The position numbers were made by a program, and so were the translations under genes. 64,000 bases of DNA from Bacillota bacterium. GTDB lineage: Bacteria; Bacillota_A; Clostridia; Christensenellales; Aristaeellaceae. Where the stretch lies: assembly GCA_023421735.1 (NCBI GenBank), contig JAEZSP010000079.1, positions 1 to 64,000 on the forward strand, given 5' to 3'. The notes beneath the pieces are model-generated. The model was not told the origin of the DNA. It was given only the letters and a program-made list of their open reading frames with translations, and did not search any database. Of the stretch, positions 53,276 through 60,845 are shown in pieces. Positions within the stretch are counted from its first letter, which is position 1; the number at the start of each line of letters is the position of its first letter.

Positions 53276-54757
53276 ATGCGTTTCAAGGTGGCGTTCATCG
53301 GCGCGGGCAGCATCGGGTTCACCCGCAGGCTCCTGACGGACATCCTCTGCGTCCCCGAGCTTCAGGACATTGAGGTCGCGTTTACAGACGTGAACCAGGC
53401 GAATTTGGACATGGTGACCGGGCTTTGCCAGCGGGACATCGACGAGAACGGGCTGAACATTCAGATCCAAAAGACCCTCGATCGGCGCGAGGCGTTCGCG
53501 GGTGCAAAGTACGTCATCAACTGCGTGCGCGTCGGCATGCTCGAGGCATTTGCGGCGGACGTGGAAATTCCGCTCAAGTACGGCGTCGATCAGTGCGTGG
53601 GCGACACGCTCGCCATCGGCGGCGTGATGTACGGCCAGCGCGGCATCCCGACGCTGCTCGGCTTCTGCAGGGACATCCGCGAGGTGGCACAGCCGGGCTG
53701 CATCATGCTCAACTACTCCAACCCCAACGCCATGCTCACCTGGGTTTGCAACAAGTACGGCGGCGTGCCAACCTACGGTCTATGCCACGGCGTCCAGCAC
53801 GGACACAGTCAGATCGCCCAGGTGCTCGGACGCGACAAGAAGGACGTCGATATCATCTGCGCGGGGCTGAACCACCAAACCTGGTATATCAGCGTCAAGG
53901 TCGACGGCGTGGAGCGCGTGCATGAACTGCCTGCGCTTATGCCGAAGGCGGAAGCCATGGCCCACGAAAACATCCGGCTGGACGTCCTGAAAAACTTCGG
54001 CTATTATTCCACGGAGTCGAATGGTCACCTGTCCGAATACCTCCCGTGGTACCGCACCCATCCGGAGGAGATGGAAAAGTGGATCGATTATTCGAGCTGG
54101 ATTCAGGGCGAAACGTGCGGTTATCTGCGCGTCTGCAACGAGAGCCGCAACTGGTTTGAGACGGATTACCCCAACTGGCTCAAAGAGCCGCCGAAGAAGT
54201 ATTGCCCCGAGGAGCGCAGTGAAGAGCACGGCGGGCACATCATCGAGGCGCTCGAAACAGGGCGCGTCTATCGCGGGCATTTCAACCTCATGAACAACGG
54301 CACCATCTCCAATCTGCCCGACGAGTGCGTGGTTGAGGTGCCCTGTTATGTGGACGGGAACGGCATCTCCGTGCCGCGCGTGGGCGATTTGCCGCTGGGC
54401 TGCGCCGCCATCTGCGCGCAAAGCGTCTGGGTGCAAAAACTCGCCGTAGAGGCCGCCGTGGCGGGCGACATCACCCTTCTTTATCAGGCGGCGCTGATGG
54501 ACCCCTTGACGGGCGCAGCGTGCACCACGACGCAGATTCGCCAGATGGTGGACGAGATGCTCATCGCACAGGCAAAATGGCTTCCCCAGTATGCGGAAGA
54601 AATCGAACGCGCCAAGGCGCGCATGGCGGCCTGTACGCCCGACTATCGTCCCGTGAAGGGCTTCAAGCTCCGGCAGAAGACCGTTGCAGAAATGGAGCAG
54701 GAGCAAGAAAAGTACCGCGCGCAGGCGGGCGCGGCAGCCAAGGAAAACGTGAAATAA
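53276..54757 (+). CDS. GH4 family glycosidase (alpha-galactosidase MelA-like)
   Basis: A 493-residue family 4 glycoside hydrolase, a class that uses NAD+ and Mn2+ in a redox-elimination mechanism. The NAD site is FIGAGSIGFTRRLLTDIL; the metal site residues are in LCHGVQHG (Cys, His) and LNHQTW; NYSNPNAMLTW and ESNGHLSEYLPW are further signatures. The CHG metal motif and length fit alpha-galactosidases rather than 6-phospho-glycosidases. AAGGAG precedes the ATG. It is followed 59 bases later by sulfatase gene 2, with a hairpin between. Confidence 0.92.
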   Translation: MRFKVAFIGAGSIGFTRRLLTDILCVPELQDIEVAFTDVNQANLDMVTGLCQRDIDENGLNIQIQKTLDRREAFAGAKYVINCVRVGMLEAFAADVEIPLKYGVDQCVGDTLAIGGVMYGQRGIPTLLGFCRDIREVAQPGCIMLNYSNPNAMLTWVCNKYGGVPTYGLCHGVQHGHSQIAQVLGRDKKDVDIICAGLNHQTWYISVKVDGVERVHELPALMPKAEAMAHENIRLDVLKNFGYYSTESNGHLSEYLPWYRTHPEEMEKWIDYSSWIQGETCGYLRVCNESRNWFETDYPNWLKEPPKKYCPEERSEEHGGHIIEALETGRVYRGHFNLMNNGTISNLPDECVVEVPCYVDGNGISVPRVGDLPLGCAAICAQSVWVQKLAVEAAVAGDITLLYQAALMDPLTGAACTTTQIRQMVDEMLIAQAKWLPQYAEEIERAKARMAACTPDYRPVKGFKLRQKTVAEMEQEQEKYRAQAGAAAKENVK

Positions 54758-54765
54758 AAAACGCC

Positions 54766-54795
54766 TGCGCCATGGGCCACATTGCCCATGGCGCA
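54766..54795 (+). terminator. Hairpin between GH4 and sulfatase genes
   Basis: TGCGCCATGGGC and GCCCATGGCGCA form a 12-bp perfect stem around CACATT. It has no T run and lies just before the sulfatase binding site AAGGAG, so it probably stabilises the upstream message rather than ends it. Confidence 0.5.
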
Positions 54796-54816
54796 AATAT
54801 GGGAAGGAGCGGCAGG

Positions 54817-56178
54817 ATGGAACCGAGAAAAAAGAATGTCGTGGTCGTATTGACGGATCAGCAGCGCTGGGATACGTTGGGCATTCACCACAATCCGATG
54901 AATCTCACGCCAAATCTGGACAGAATGGCGCGCATCGGAACCGACGTCCACTATGCGTTTTCCTGCCAGCCCGTTTGCGGGCCTGCCCGCGCGGTTTTAC
55001 AAACCGGGCTCTACCCAACCCGGACGGATTGCTGGTGCAACGGGCGTCCGCTGCCCAAGGATGCGAAGACGATTGCACAGTGTTTCCGGGAAAACGGCTA
55101 CCGCACCGGCTATATCGGCAAGTGGCATCTCGCGTCCACACAGGCGGTCACAGAGGATGAGCGGGGCGGGTATCAGGATTGGCTCGCGAGCAACCTCCTT
55201 GAATTCAGCTCCGACGCATATGACACCGTCCTCTATGACGAGAATTGCAAACCGGTTCGGTTGCCGGGTTATCGCGTGGACGCCATCTGCGACCGCGCGA
55301 TTCGCTATATCGACGAGCACCGGCAGGAGCCGTTTTTTCTGTTCGTCTCCCTGCTCGAGCCGCACTTTCAAAACCACATCGACGCATACCCCGCGCCCGA
55401 CGGTTACGCAGCGCGGTATAATGACCCGTGGCTTCCAACGGATCTGGCGGAATTGGGCGGCACGGCGCACCGGCACCTGGCGGGCTATTACGGCATGTGC
55501 AAAAAGCTCGACGAGGCGTATGGACGGGTGCAGGACGCGCTTAAGAGCCTCGGACTTGCGGACGACACGGTGGTTCTTTATACGACCGATCACGGTTGTC
55601 ACTTCAAGACCCGCAACGGGGAATACAAGCGGTCGGGACACGAGAGTTCCATCCGCATCCCCTGCGTCTTGACGGGCGGAGAATTCACGGGCGGCGGGCG
55701 CATCGGCGCGCTTGTGAGCCTGATCGATCTGCCGCCCACGCTCCTGGACGCAGCCGGGATCGCGCCGCCCAAAGAGATGCAGGGCAATTCGCTCATGCCG
55801 TTGGTGCGCCGCGAGAAGGTCGATTGGCCCGACGCGGTGTACGTACAGATCAGCGAGGCGCAGATCGGACGCGCCGTTCGCACCAGAAGGTGGAAATACA
55901 TCGTCTCCGCGCCCGTCAAACCGGATGGGTCGAGCCGGGATGCGGCACTTTATCAGGAGGAGGCGCTCTATGACTTGCAGAGCGATCCCTGTGAACTCGA
56001 CAACCTGATCGGGCTGACGTCCCACCGCGCCGTCGCGGCGGAGTTGCGTGCACTGCTTGCGCGGCGCGAGCGCGAACTGGGCGAGGGTGAAATCCAAATT
56101 CAGGAGGCCCCGGCGCGCGAGATGGGGCAACGGCGCGTCTCCATCCGGGAAAATTCATTTCCGTTTCCGGAGGTATGA
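54817..56178 (+). CDS. Sulfatase 2, Cys-type
   Basis: A 453-residue sulfatase of type I. Metal ligands in VVVVLTDQQRWDTLG, formylglycine motif PVCGPARAVLQTGLYP (Cys, Pro, Arg), KWHLAS with the conserved Lys/His, and TTDHGCHFKTRNGEYKR with the later metal ligands. No signal peptide, hence cytoplasmic. Its specificity may differ from sulfatase 1, to which it is only distantly similar. It is downstream of the GH4 gene in one operon, so desulfation and galactoside cleavage probably act on the same imported glycan. Confidence 0.93.
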   Translation: MEPRKKNVVVVLTDQQRWDTLGIHHNPMNLTPNLDRMARIGTDVHYAFSCQPVCGPARAVLQTGLYPTRTDCWCNGRPLPKDAKTIAQCFRENGYRTGYIGKWHLASTQAVTEDERGGYQDWLASNLLEFSSDAYDTVLYDENCKPVRLPGYRVDAICDRAIRYIDEHRQEPFFLFVSLLEPHFQNHIDAYPAPDGYAARYNDPWLPTDLAELGGTAHRHLAGYYGMCKKLDEAYGRVQDALKSLGLADDTVVLYTTDHGCHFKTRNGEYKRSGHESSIRIPCVLTGGEFTGGGRIGALVSLIDLPPTLLDAAGIAPPKEMQGNSLMPLVRREKVDWPDAVYVQISEAQIGRAVRTRRWKYIVSAPVKPDGSSRDAALYQEEALYDLQSDPCELDNLIGLTSHRAVAAELRALLARRERELGEGEIQIQEAPAREMGQRRVSIRENSFPFPEV

Positions 56179-56181
56179 TGT

Positions 56182-56220
56182 AGGGCAATCACTTATGACT
56201 TCGCTGTAAGCGATTGCCCT
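56182..56220. repeat. Short hairpin of the TAGGGCAAT family
   Basis: AGGGCAATCACTTA pairs with TAAGCGATTGCCCT (one A-C mismatch) around an 11-base loop. The ends resemble those of the 201-bp element at 58594-58794, and the middle resembles the hairpin at 27780-27808. It may also end sulfatase transcription, though without a T run. Confidence 0.65.
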
Positions 56221-56240
56221 GAGGCATGATGGGAAACGGG

Positions 56241-56268
56241 TTGACAGAAATCTGAGAGCGAGTATAAT
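56241..56268 (+). promoter_or_regulatory. Promoter of the thioredoxin-like/CcdA operon
   Basis: TTGACA (56241-56246), 16 bases, TATAAT (56263-56268). Confidence 0.85.
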
Positions 56269-56326
56269 GAAGAAATGTGGATTATGTTAAGGAATACTGA
56301 CGAATAAGGCGGGCGGATGTTGTCAC

Positions 56327-57115
56327 ATGAGCAGAATCACCAAGTATATCCTCATATTGGCGCTGGTTGCGGCGCTCGCCCTTGCGCCGATGGGTTCCAT
56401 CGCGGAAAAGACGGGCGTTGACATCTATCTGTATGATCCCTGTGGAAAGTGCCTGGGTGCCGTCGGTTACGGCGGTTGTGGGGAATGCAAGCTTTCGGAA
56501 GAAATTGCAGGGCGACTCAACAAGATTCTCCCGCCGACTTCGTATGCCGTCAATTATCTGAATCTGCGGTTTGACACGGCCTTCGGCGAGGAGCGCGATG
56601 CGCGGCTCGAGGCGCTGGGGCTATCCCCGCAGGAGGTCGACATGCCGACCCTCTTCATCGGGGATGCTGTGTTTCTCGCGGACGGGTCGCAGGACGCGGA
56701 GATTCGCAAGTACGTCGATTCCGGGCTGACGGATTATCCGGGCTACGAGATGGTCGCCGAACAGGCGAAGGAACGCGCCGCGCGCATGGAGAAAAACACC
56801 ATCGTTTATATCTACACGCCCTATTGCGAAAGCTGCCAGAGCATGTCCGAATGGTTGCCCACGGCGGTGCCGGAGGGGTATGAACTGGTCAAGTATGACC
56901 TTTCCACGCAGCTTGGGCTTTTGATGGAGCAGCACGTGCGCGAAGAATTTTCCATCGCGGAGGACGACCTCTACGTGCCGATGATCGTATACGGCGATTA
57001 CTATTTCATGGGAAGCGACGACATCCGCGACAACCTGCCGACGCTCCTTTCCGCGTTGCCCGATCAGGAAACATATGTGATTCGTGAGGCGGATGCCGAA
57101 ACCGCGCAGCCATGA
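56327..57115 (+). CDS. Exported protein with two thioredoxin-like domains
   Basis: A 262-residue protein with signal segment ITKYILILALVAALALAP. Domain 1 (about 30-130) is Cys-rich, DPCGKCLGAVGYGGCGECK, and ends with MPTLFIGDAVFLADG, the cis-Pro strand of thioredoxin folds. Domain 2 (about 155-255) has IVYIYTPYCESCQSM with a CESC redox site and VPMIVYGDYYFMG as its cis-Pro strand. It is probably a periplasm-side thiol-disulfide protein kept reduced by the CcdA protein encoded two genes on. The GTG/ATG choice is the ATG at 56327; the binding site is weak. Confidence 0.82.
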   Translation: MSRITKYILILALVAALALAPMGSIAEKTGVDIYLYDPCGKCLGAVGYGGCGECKLSEEIAGRLNKILPPTSYAVNYLNLRFDTAFGEERDARLEALGLSPQEVDMPTLFIGDAVFLADGSQDAEIRKYVDSGLTDYPGYEMVAEQAKERAARMEKNTIVYIYTPYCESCQSMSEWLPTAVPEGYELVKYDLSTQLGLLMEQHVREEFSIAEDDLYVPMIVYGDYYFMGSDDIRDNLPTLLSALPDQETYVIREADAETAQP

Positions 57116-57143
57116 ACCGCGCGGTGTGGGGGGAGAACAGAGG

Positions 57144-57461
57144 GTGCTGAAGCGCAAAAAAAAGGCCGCCGTGCGGCTGACGATGTGGAATGCGAACGGT
57201 GAAATCGTCTATGACGACCGGCTGGAGAACCTGCGACTGCCAAACGAGGTGATCCTTTCGATGAGCGTCGAATTCTTCGATGATCCCGAACCCTGCCAGA
57301 TTCACAGGGGGGCGTGCATGGCGCGCGCGTTTGCGGAAATTGAGATGACCTGCACGGATCGGTGTGCGATTTGTGAATTGCCGGATGAAATTCAGCGCTT
57401 TTTTGGGCTATATAGGGCCGATACCCTGTGTATATCGAGCGAAAAGGCGGGGAACGCATGA
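57144..57461 (+). CDS. Small hypothetical protein of the redox operon
   Basis: A 105-residue soluble protein, basic at the start (KRKKKAAV), with VYDDRLENLRLPNEV and a Cys-containing end: PCQIHRGAC and CTDRCAIC. No family is recognised. A GTG start at 57144 is chosen because GGGGAG lies 9 bases upstream. Its stop overlaps the next gene's ATG (ATGA, 57458-57461), so it is coupled to CcdA. The paired Cys suggest metal or disulfide binding. Confidence 0.65.
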   Translation: MLKRKKKAAVRLTMWNANGEIVYDDRLENLRLPNEVILSMSVEFFDDPEPCQIHRGACMARAFAEIEMTCTDRCAICELPDEIQRFFGLYRADTLCISSEKAGNA

Positions 57462-58597
57462 CGCGGAAATGGTTTGCTATGCTCCTAATGCTGTTTCTGT
57501 TTGCCCCGCTCGCACATGCGGCCGATGCGGCGCAGGAAAAGCATGTGATTCGGTACGTCTATGTGCCGGCGTGTGAAAGCTGCGCCAAGGTCAAGCAATA
57601 TCTCAACACCCTGCCGGAAAGGCTTCCCGTGCGCGAGGGGAGCGAGAAGGATGCGCCCGTTGAAATCGAGCGCATCGACCTTACGTCCAACCTCGATCAG
57701 GTTCAGCAGCTTTTCGACGCCTACGCCGTGCCCGACGAAGACCGCATCGCGCCCATCGTCTTTTTGACCGATCGGTATATCGCCGGCGGGGATGCGATTT
57801 TAGAGGAACTCCCGGCGGCGCTCACCGCAGGTGAGGCGCTCACGGAAAAGGGCGCTGCGCCCACGCAGACCGAATCGGATGCCAAAACCGCCGCGTTCAC
57901 GTGGGCAGGCGTTTTGGGCGCGGGCTTCGTGGCGGGACTCAACCCCTGCGCGCTGTCCATGCTGCTGTTTTTGGCGTCGATTCTCTTATCGATGAACGTC
58001 AAGATCGGCCGCGCGCTCGCTGCGTTTCTCCTGAGCAAGTTCGTGAGCTATCTGCTTCTTGGCACGCTGCTTCTGAACCTGTTTCGCGCGTGGAACCCGT
58101 CATGGCTCGGCTTTGCGACGCGGATCCTCCTCACCGTCGTCGCGGCGGTGCTCATCGCGCTGAATCTCTCGGATGTCGTGCAGGCGTACCGCGAAAAATA
58201 TGGCAAGATCAAAAACCAGCTCCCCGCGCGGACGCGGCGCTTTCTGCACAGGCGGATCGAGCGCGCGCTGAGTGGGAATCCGAAGTACTTGATTCTCGCG
58301 GTCTTTGCACTCGGTGTGCTGGTTGCGTTCAGCGAATTTTTGTGCGCCGGGCAGGTGTATCTTGCGACGCTTCTGGCCGGGCTGCAATCAGGGGCCGAAA
58401 CGCCCCGCATGTTTCTCTATCTCGTGGGCTTCTGCCTCGCGTTTCTGCTTCCGTCAATCGCGGTCGGCATCGCGCTTGTGCGCGGTCAAACCATGTTCGC
58501 GGTTTCGGAGCACCTGCGCGTACACATGCCGCTGATCAAGCTGGTGACCGCGCTTGCCATGGTGCTGATCGTCGTTGCCGCGTGGCTTTTGGTCTAG
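57458..58597 (+). CDS. Thioredoxin-like domain fused to CcdA-type thiol transporter
   Basis: A 379-residue protein. After a signal peptide (WFAMLLMLFLFAPLAHA) an extracytoplasmic domain of about 110 residues has VYVPACESCAKVKQYL with CESC and APIVFLTDRYIAGG as cis-Pro strand. Six membrane helices follow, with the CcdA/DsbD motifs GLNPCALSMLLFLASILL and EFLCAGQVYLATL, whose two Cys carry reducing power across the membrane. This joins donor and first acceptor in one chain, as DsbD does in a different order. Its TAG stop lies within the left end of the 201-bp inverted-repeat element. Confidence 0.9.
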   Translation: MTRKWFAMLLMLFLFAPLAHAADAAQEKHVIRYVYVPACESCAKVKQYLNTLPERLPVREGSEKDAPVEIERIDLTSNLDQVQQLFDAYAVPDEDRIAPIVFLTDRYIAGGDAILEELPAALTAGEALTEKGAAPTQTESDAKTAAFTWAGVLGAGFVAGLNPCALSMLLFLASILLSMNVKIGRALAAFLLSKFVSYLLLGTLLLNLFRAWNPSWLGFATRILLTVVAAVLIALNLSDVVQAYREKYGKIKNQLPARTRRFLHRRIERALSGNPKYLILAVFALGVLVAFSEFLCAGQVYLATLLAGLQSGAETPRMFLYLVGFCLAFLLPSIAVGIALVRGQTMFAVSEHLRVHMPLIKLVTALAMVLIVVAAWLLV

Positions 58598-58794
58598 GGC
58601 AATACCGCACAAATCCTACACGCGCGGACGGCTGCATTTCCGCCATCTCGCCCCTGCAGAATTCTTGACGTAGGTGGAAAGTCCGCCCCTGACTGCTACC
58701 CCGGCGAATTCTGCAAGCGCAATCTGCGGGGGCGGCACTGCCGCCGAAAATTCATCTCGTCGGCGCGCGCAACCTTTAGGCGGTATTGCCCTAG
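58594..58794. repeat. 201-bp inverted-repeat element (MITE-like)
   Basis: Ends CTAGGGCAATACCGC (58594-58608) and GCGGTATTGCCCTAG (58780-58794) are perfect 15-bp inverted repeats. Inside is another inverted pair, GCAGAATTC and GAATTCTGC (58655-58663, 58704-58712). No coding capacity. The layout suggests a small non-autonomous element or a large RNA structure; the first TAG is the stop codon of the CcdA gene. Confidence 0.7.
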
Positions 58795-58898
58795 CACTCC
58801 GTCCACGACAGAACCGCGTCTTCGACGACTCCTTTCGTCCCTGGCTTTACCGCTCTCCGCTTGACGTAGGCGGAAAGTCCGCCCCTGCCTGCTACGCC
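58665..58898. repeat. Direct repeat pair in the same gap
   Basis: 38-base copies at 58665-58702 and 58861-58898 begin TTGACGTAGG and continue with GGAAAGTCCGCCCCTG, differing at about four positions. One copy lies inside the inverted-repeat element, the other outside. TTTGTCGCGG/CCGCGACAAA near 58957-58980 forms a further hairpin. The gap 58598-59057 holds no supported gene. Confidence 0.7.
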
Positions 58899-59057
58899 TT
58901 CACCTTTGCTCCAAGGCGCGCCGACGGAGTCGGTGCGGTCGCAAAGCGACTTGGTTTGTCGCGGTTTACCGCGACAAATCAACCTCGTCTTGAACGAAAA
59001 ACCATCGCTGCGCTTTTTCTCGTTATTTCTGTGTCTTGCTCGAATGACAAGCGAACC

Positions 59058-59747
59058 TTAACGCCGGGCATTTTTTGCCCGGCGTTTCATTTGCAGAACG
59101 CAACTGAGCGCAGCTTCGGCGGCGGAGGTGGCGTCCGGCGTGTAGATGTCGGCACCGGCGTTTTTGCAAAAGGCATCGGTGACGGGCGCACCGCCGATGA
59201 GGATTTTGACGCTGCTTCGCATGCCGGACGATTCAAATGCATGCACCACATCCCGGATGGAGACCATGGTGGTGGTGAGGAGCGCGGACAGACAGACGAC
59301 CTGTGCTTCGCAGTCCCGCGCGGCGCGCACAAATTCGCGTGCGGGCACGTCGGTACCCAGATCGACCACCTCGATGCCCTTGCTCTCCATGAGCATTTTG
59401 ACCAGATTTTTGCCGATGTCGTGGATGTCCCCGCGCACGGTGCCGATCACTGCGCGCCCCACGGGATACATCTGTGCGCGGACGATATACGGCCGAAGGA
59501 CGTTCATCCCGCAGATCATGGCCCGCGCACCGATTAAAACCTCGGGCACGAAGATTTCGTTGTTGCGAAACTTGATGCCGATCTCGTTCATCCCGGCAAT
59601 CAGCCCCTGATTGAGGATGGCAATGGGATCGGCGTCGTCGTCGAGCAGTTGCCGGGCAAGGTCGCCCACCTGCCGCGCGCGTCCGTAGCGCACGTGTGCG
59701 GCAATGAGGGCATAGCGCTCGTCATTGCTCGTATACGCCATAATCAT
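59058..59747 (-). CDS. Corrinoid (B12)-binding methyl-transfer protein
   Basis: A 229-residue MtaC/MttC-like protein. Residues 1-95 are a helical cap (ILNQGLIAGMNEIGIKFRNNEIFVPEVLIGARAM, seen here at about 43-77), and the B12 domain has GDIHDIGKNLV with the His that ligates cobalt, then LSALLTTTM and IGGAPVT. It carries methyl groups between a substrate methyltransferase and a second acceptor. It overlaps the end of the URO-D methyltransferase gene by 26 bases, so both are made together. Confidence 0.93.
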   Translation of the reverse strand: MIMAYTSNDERYALIAAHVRYGRARQVGDLARQLLDDDADPIAILNQGLIAGMNEIGIKFRNNEIFVPEVLIGARAMICGMNVLRPYIVRAQMYPVGRAVIGTVRGDIHDIGKNLVKMLMESKGIEVVDLGTDVPAREFVRAARDCEAQVVCLSALLTTTMVSIRDVVHAFESSGMRSSVKILIGGAPVTDAFCKNAGADIYTPDATSAAEAALSCVLQMKRRAKNARR

Positions 59748-60831
59748 GTGCCGCCTGATACATGCGGACGAGGTTCTCGATGGGCGTGTTGTCCTGCACG
59801 GCGTGCGTGGGCGCGAAGTGGTAGCCCCCAGTCGGCATGAGAAGGCGGAGCGTGTCGCGGCAGAGCGCGGTCACCTCGTCAGATGTGCAGGTGGCGAGCA
59901 TGGCGGTTGAGATGCAGCCGCGGAAATTCAACCGTCCGCCGAAATGGTCGAGCAGGTACCGGGGCGACATGTTGACAGCCTCCGGCTGCAGCGTGTCCAC
60001 GCCGCGAATGCCGATCTCGATGAACCTTTCGTACACCCAGCTCGACGAGCCGCAGGTGTGCACCATCACCGGGATGTCAAACGAATTTGCCAGATCGACA
60101 AACGACTGGAACACGGGGCGGAATACCCGGTCGAACAGTTCACAGCTGATCATCGGCGCAATCTGCGTGCCCAGATCCTCGCCCAGCCACATGAAGTCGG
60201 GCTCACCCCCGGCCTTTTTGATCGCCTCCAGAAGCCGCCCGAGTTTTTCGCGCTCAAAGTCCGTCTTGCGGTGCAGCAAGTCGAGTGTCGCCTCATCGCC
60301 CAACTGCAGATTGACGAGCGTGTCCTCCATGCCCATAACCCGTCCGAGCGAATTGATGATGTCCGGCTGTCCGGCGTTTCCCACGTAGATCGCGTAGCCG
60401 CGCGTGTCCTTCACCCGTCGCGCCACCGTCGCGTAGTCGAAATCATCGGGGTTCGGCGTGGGGAATGCAAAGATGGCCTCCTCGTCCACATCCTTGAGCG
60501 GGAAATTGCAAAAGTCAAAATAGCCGCCGAATCGGTTTTCCACCCAGCGCGAGAAAAAACCGTAAAGCGGATCGCGGTGAAGTCCCGGAATGTCCGCAAA
60601 CAGCTTGGGACCGATATAGGGCGCGTCGATCGCCCGGACATCCACGCCCAGCGCGTCGAGAAACGCCTCGTGTTCGCCCTGGCCGAATCCCAACGCCGCC
60701 ATGAACTTTTTATGGATGGTTGGATTTGATTCGTAACCGATGGGCACGCGGTCTGCCTTCTCAAACCGGAATGCGCGCCGGACGCGCTCCTTGCTCGTCA
60801 TGGTTTCACGGGCCTTTTTGATTTCGTACAT
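59722..60831 (-). CDS. Uroporphyrinogen-decarboxylase-type methyltransferase
   Basis: A 369-residue URO-D family protein of the MtaA/CmuA-like group. DRVPIGYESNP lies near the start; the putative zinc site uses His and Cys in VMVHTCGSS and a late Cys in GCISTAML. True heme URO-D function is unlikely beside a corrinoid gene. In this family members either move methyl from corrinoid to coenzyme/tetrahydrofolate carriers or demethylate O- and N-methyl substrates. AAGGGGAGG precedes the ATG. Operon: regulator, this gene, corrinoid protein. Confidence 0.9.
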   Translation of the reverse strand: MYEIKKARETMTSKERVRRAFRFEKADRVPIGYESNPTIHKKFMAALGFGQGEHEAFLDALGVDVRAIDAPYIGPKLFADIPGLHRDPLYGFFSRWVENRFGGYFDFCNFPLKDVDEEAIFAFPTPNPDDFDYATVARRVKDTRGYAIYVGNAGQPDIINSLGRVMGMEDTLVNLQLGDEATLDLLHRKTDFEREKLGRLLEAIKKAGGEPDFMWLGEDLGTQIAPMISCELFDRVFRPVFQSFVDLANSFDIPVMVHTCGSSSWVYERFIEIGIRGVDTLQPEAVNMSPRYLLDHFGGRLNFRGCISTAMLATCTSDEVTALCRDTLRLLMPTGGYHFAPTHAVQDNTPIENLVRMYQAAHDYGVYEQ

Positions 60832-60845
60832 GTCATTGCCTCCCC

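Noticed and set aside
58674..59537. A 287-codon plus-strand frame over the repeat gap and corrinoid gene
   Set aside because: Half is the repeat element and half is antisense to the corrinoid protein; no start signals.
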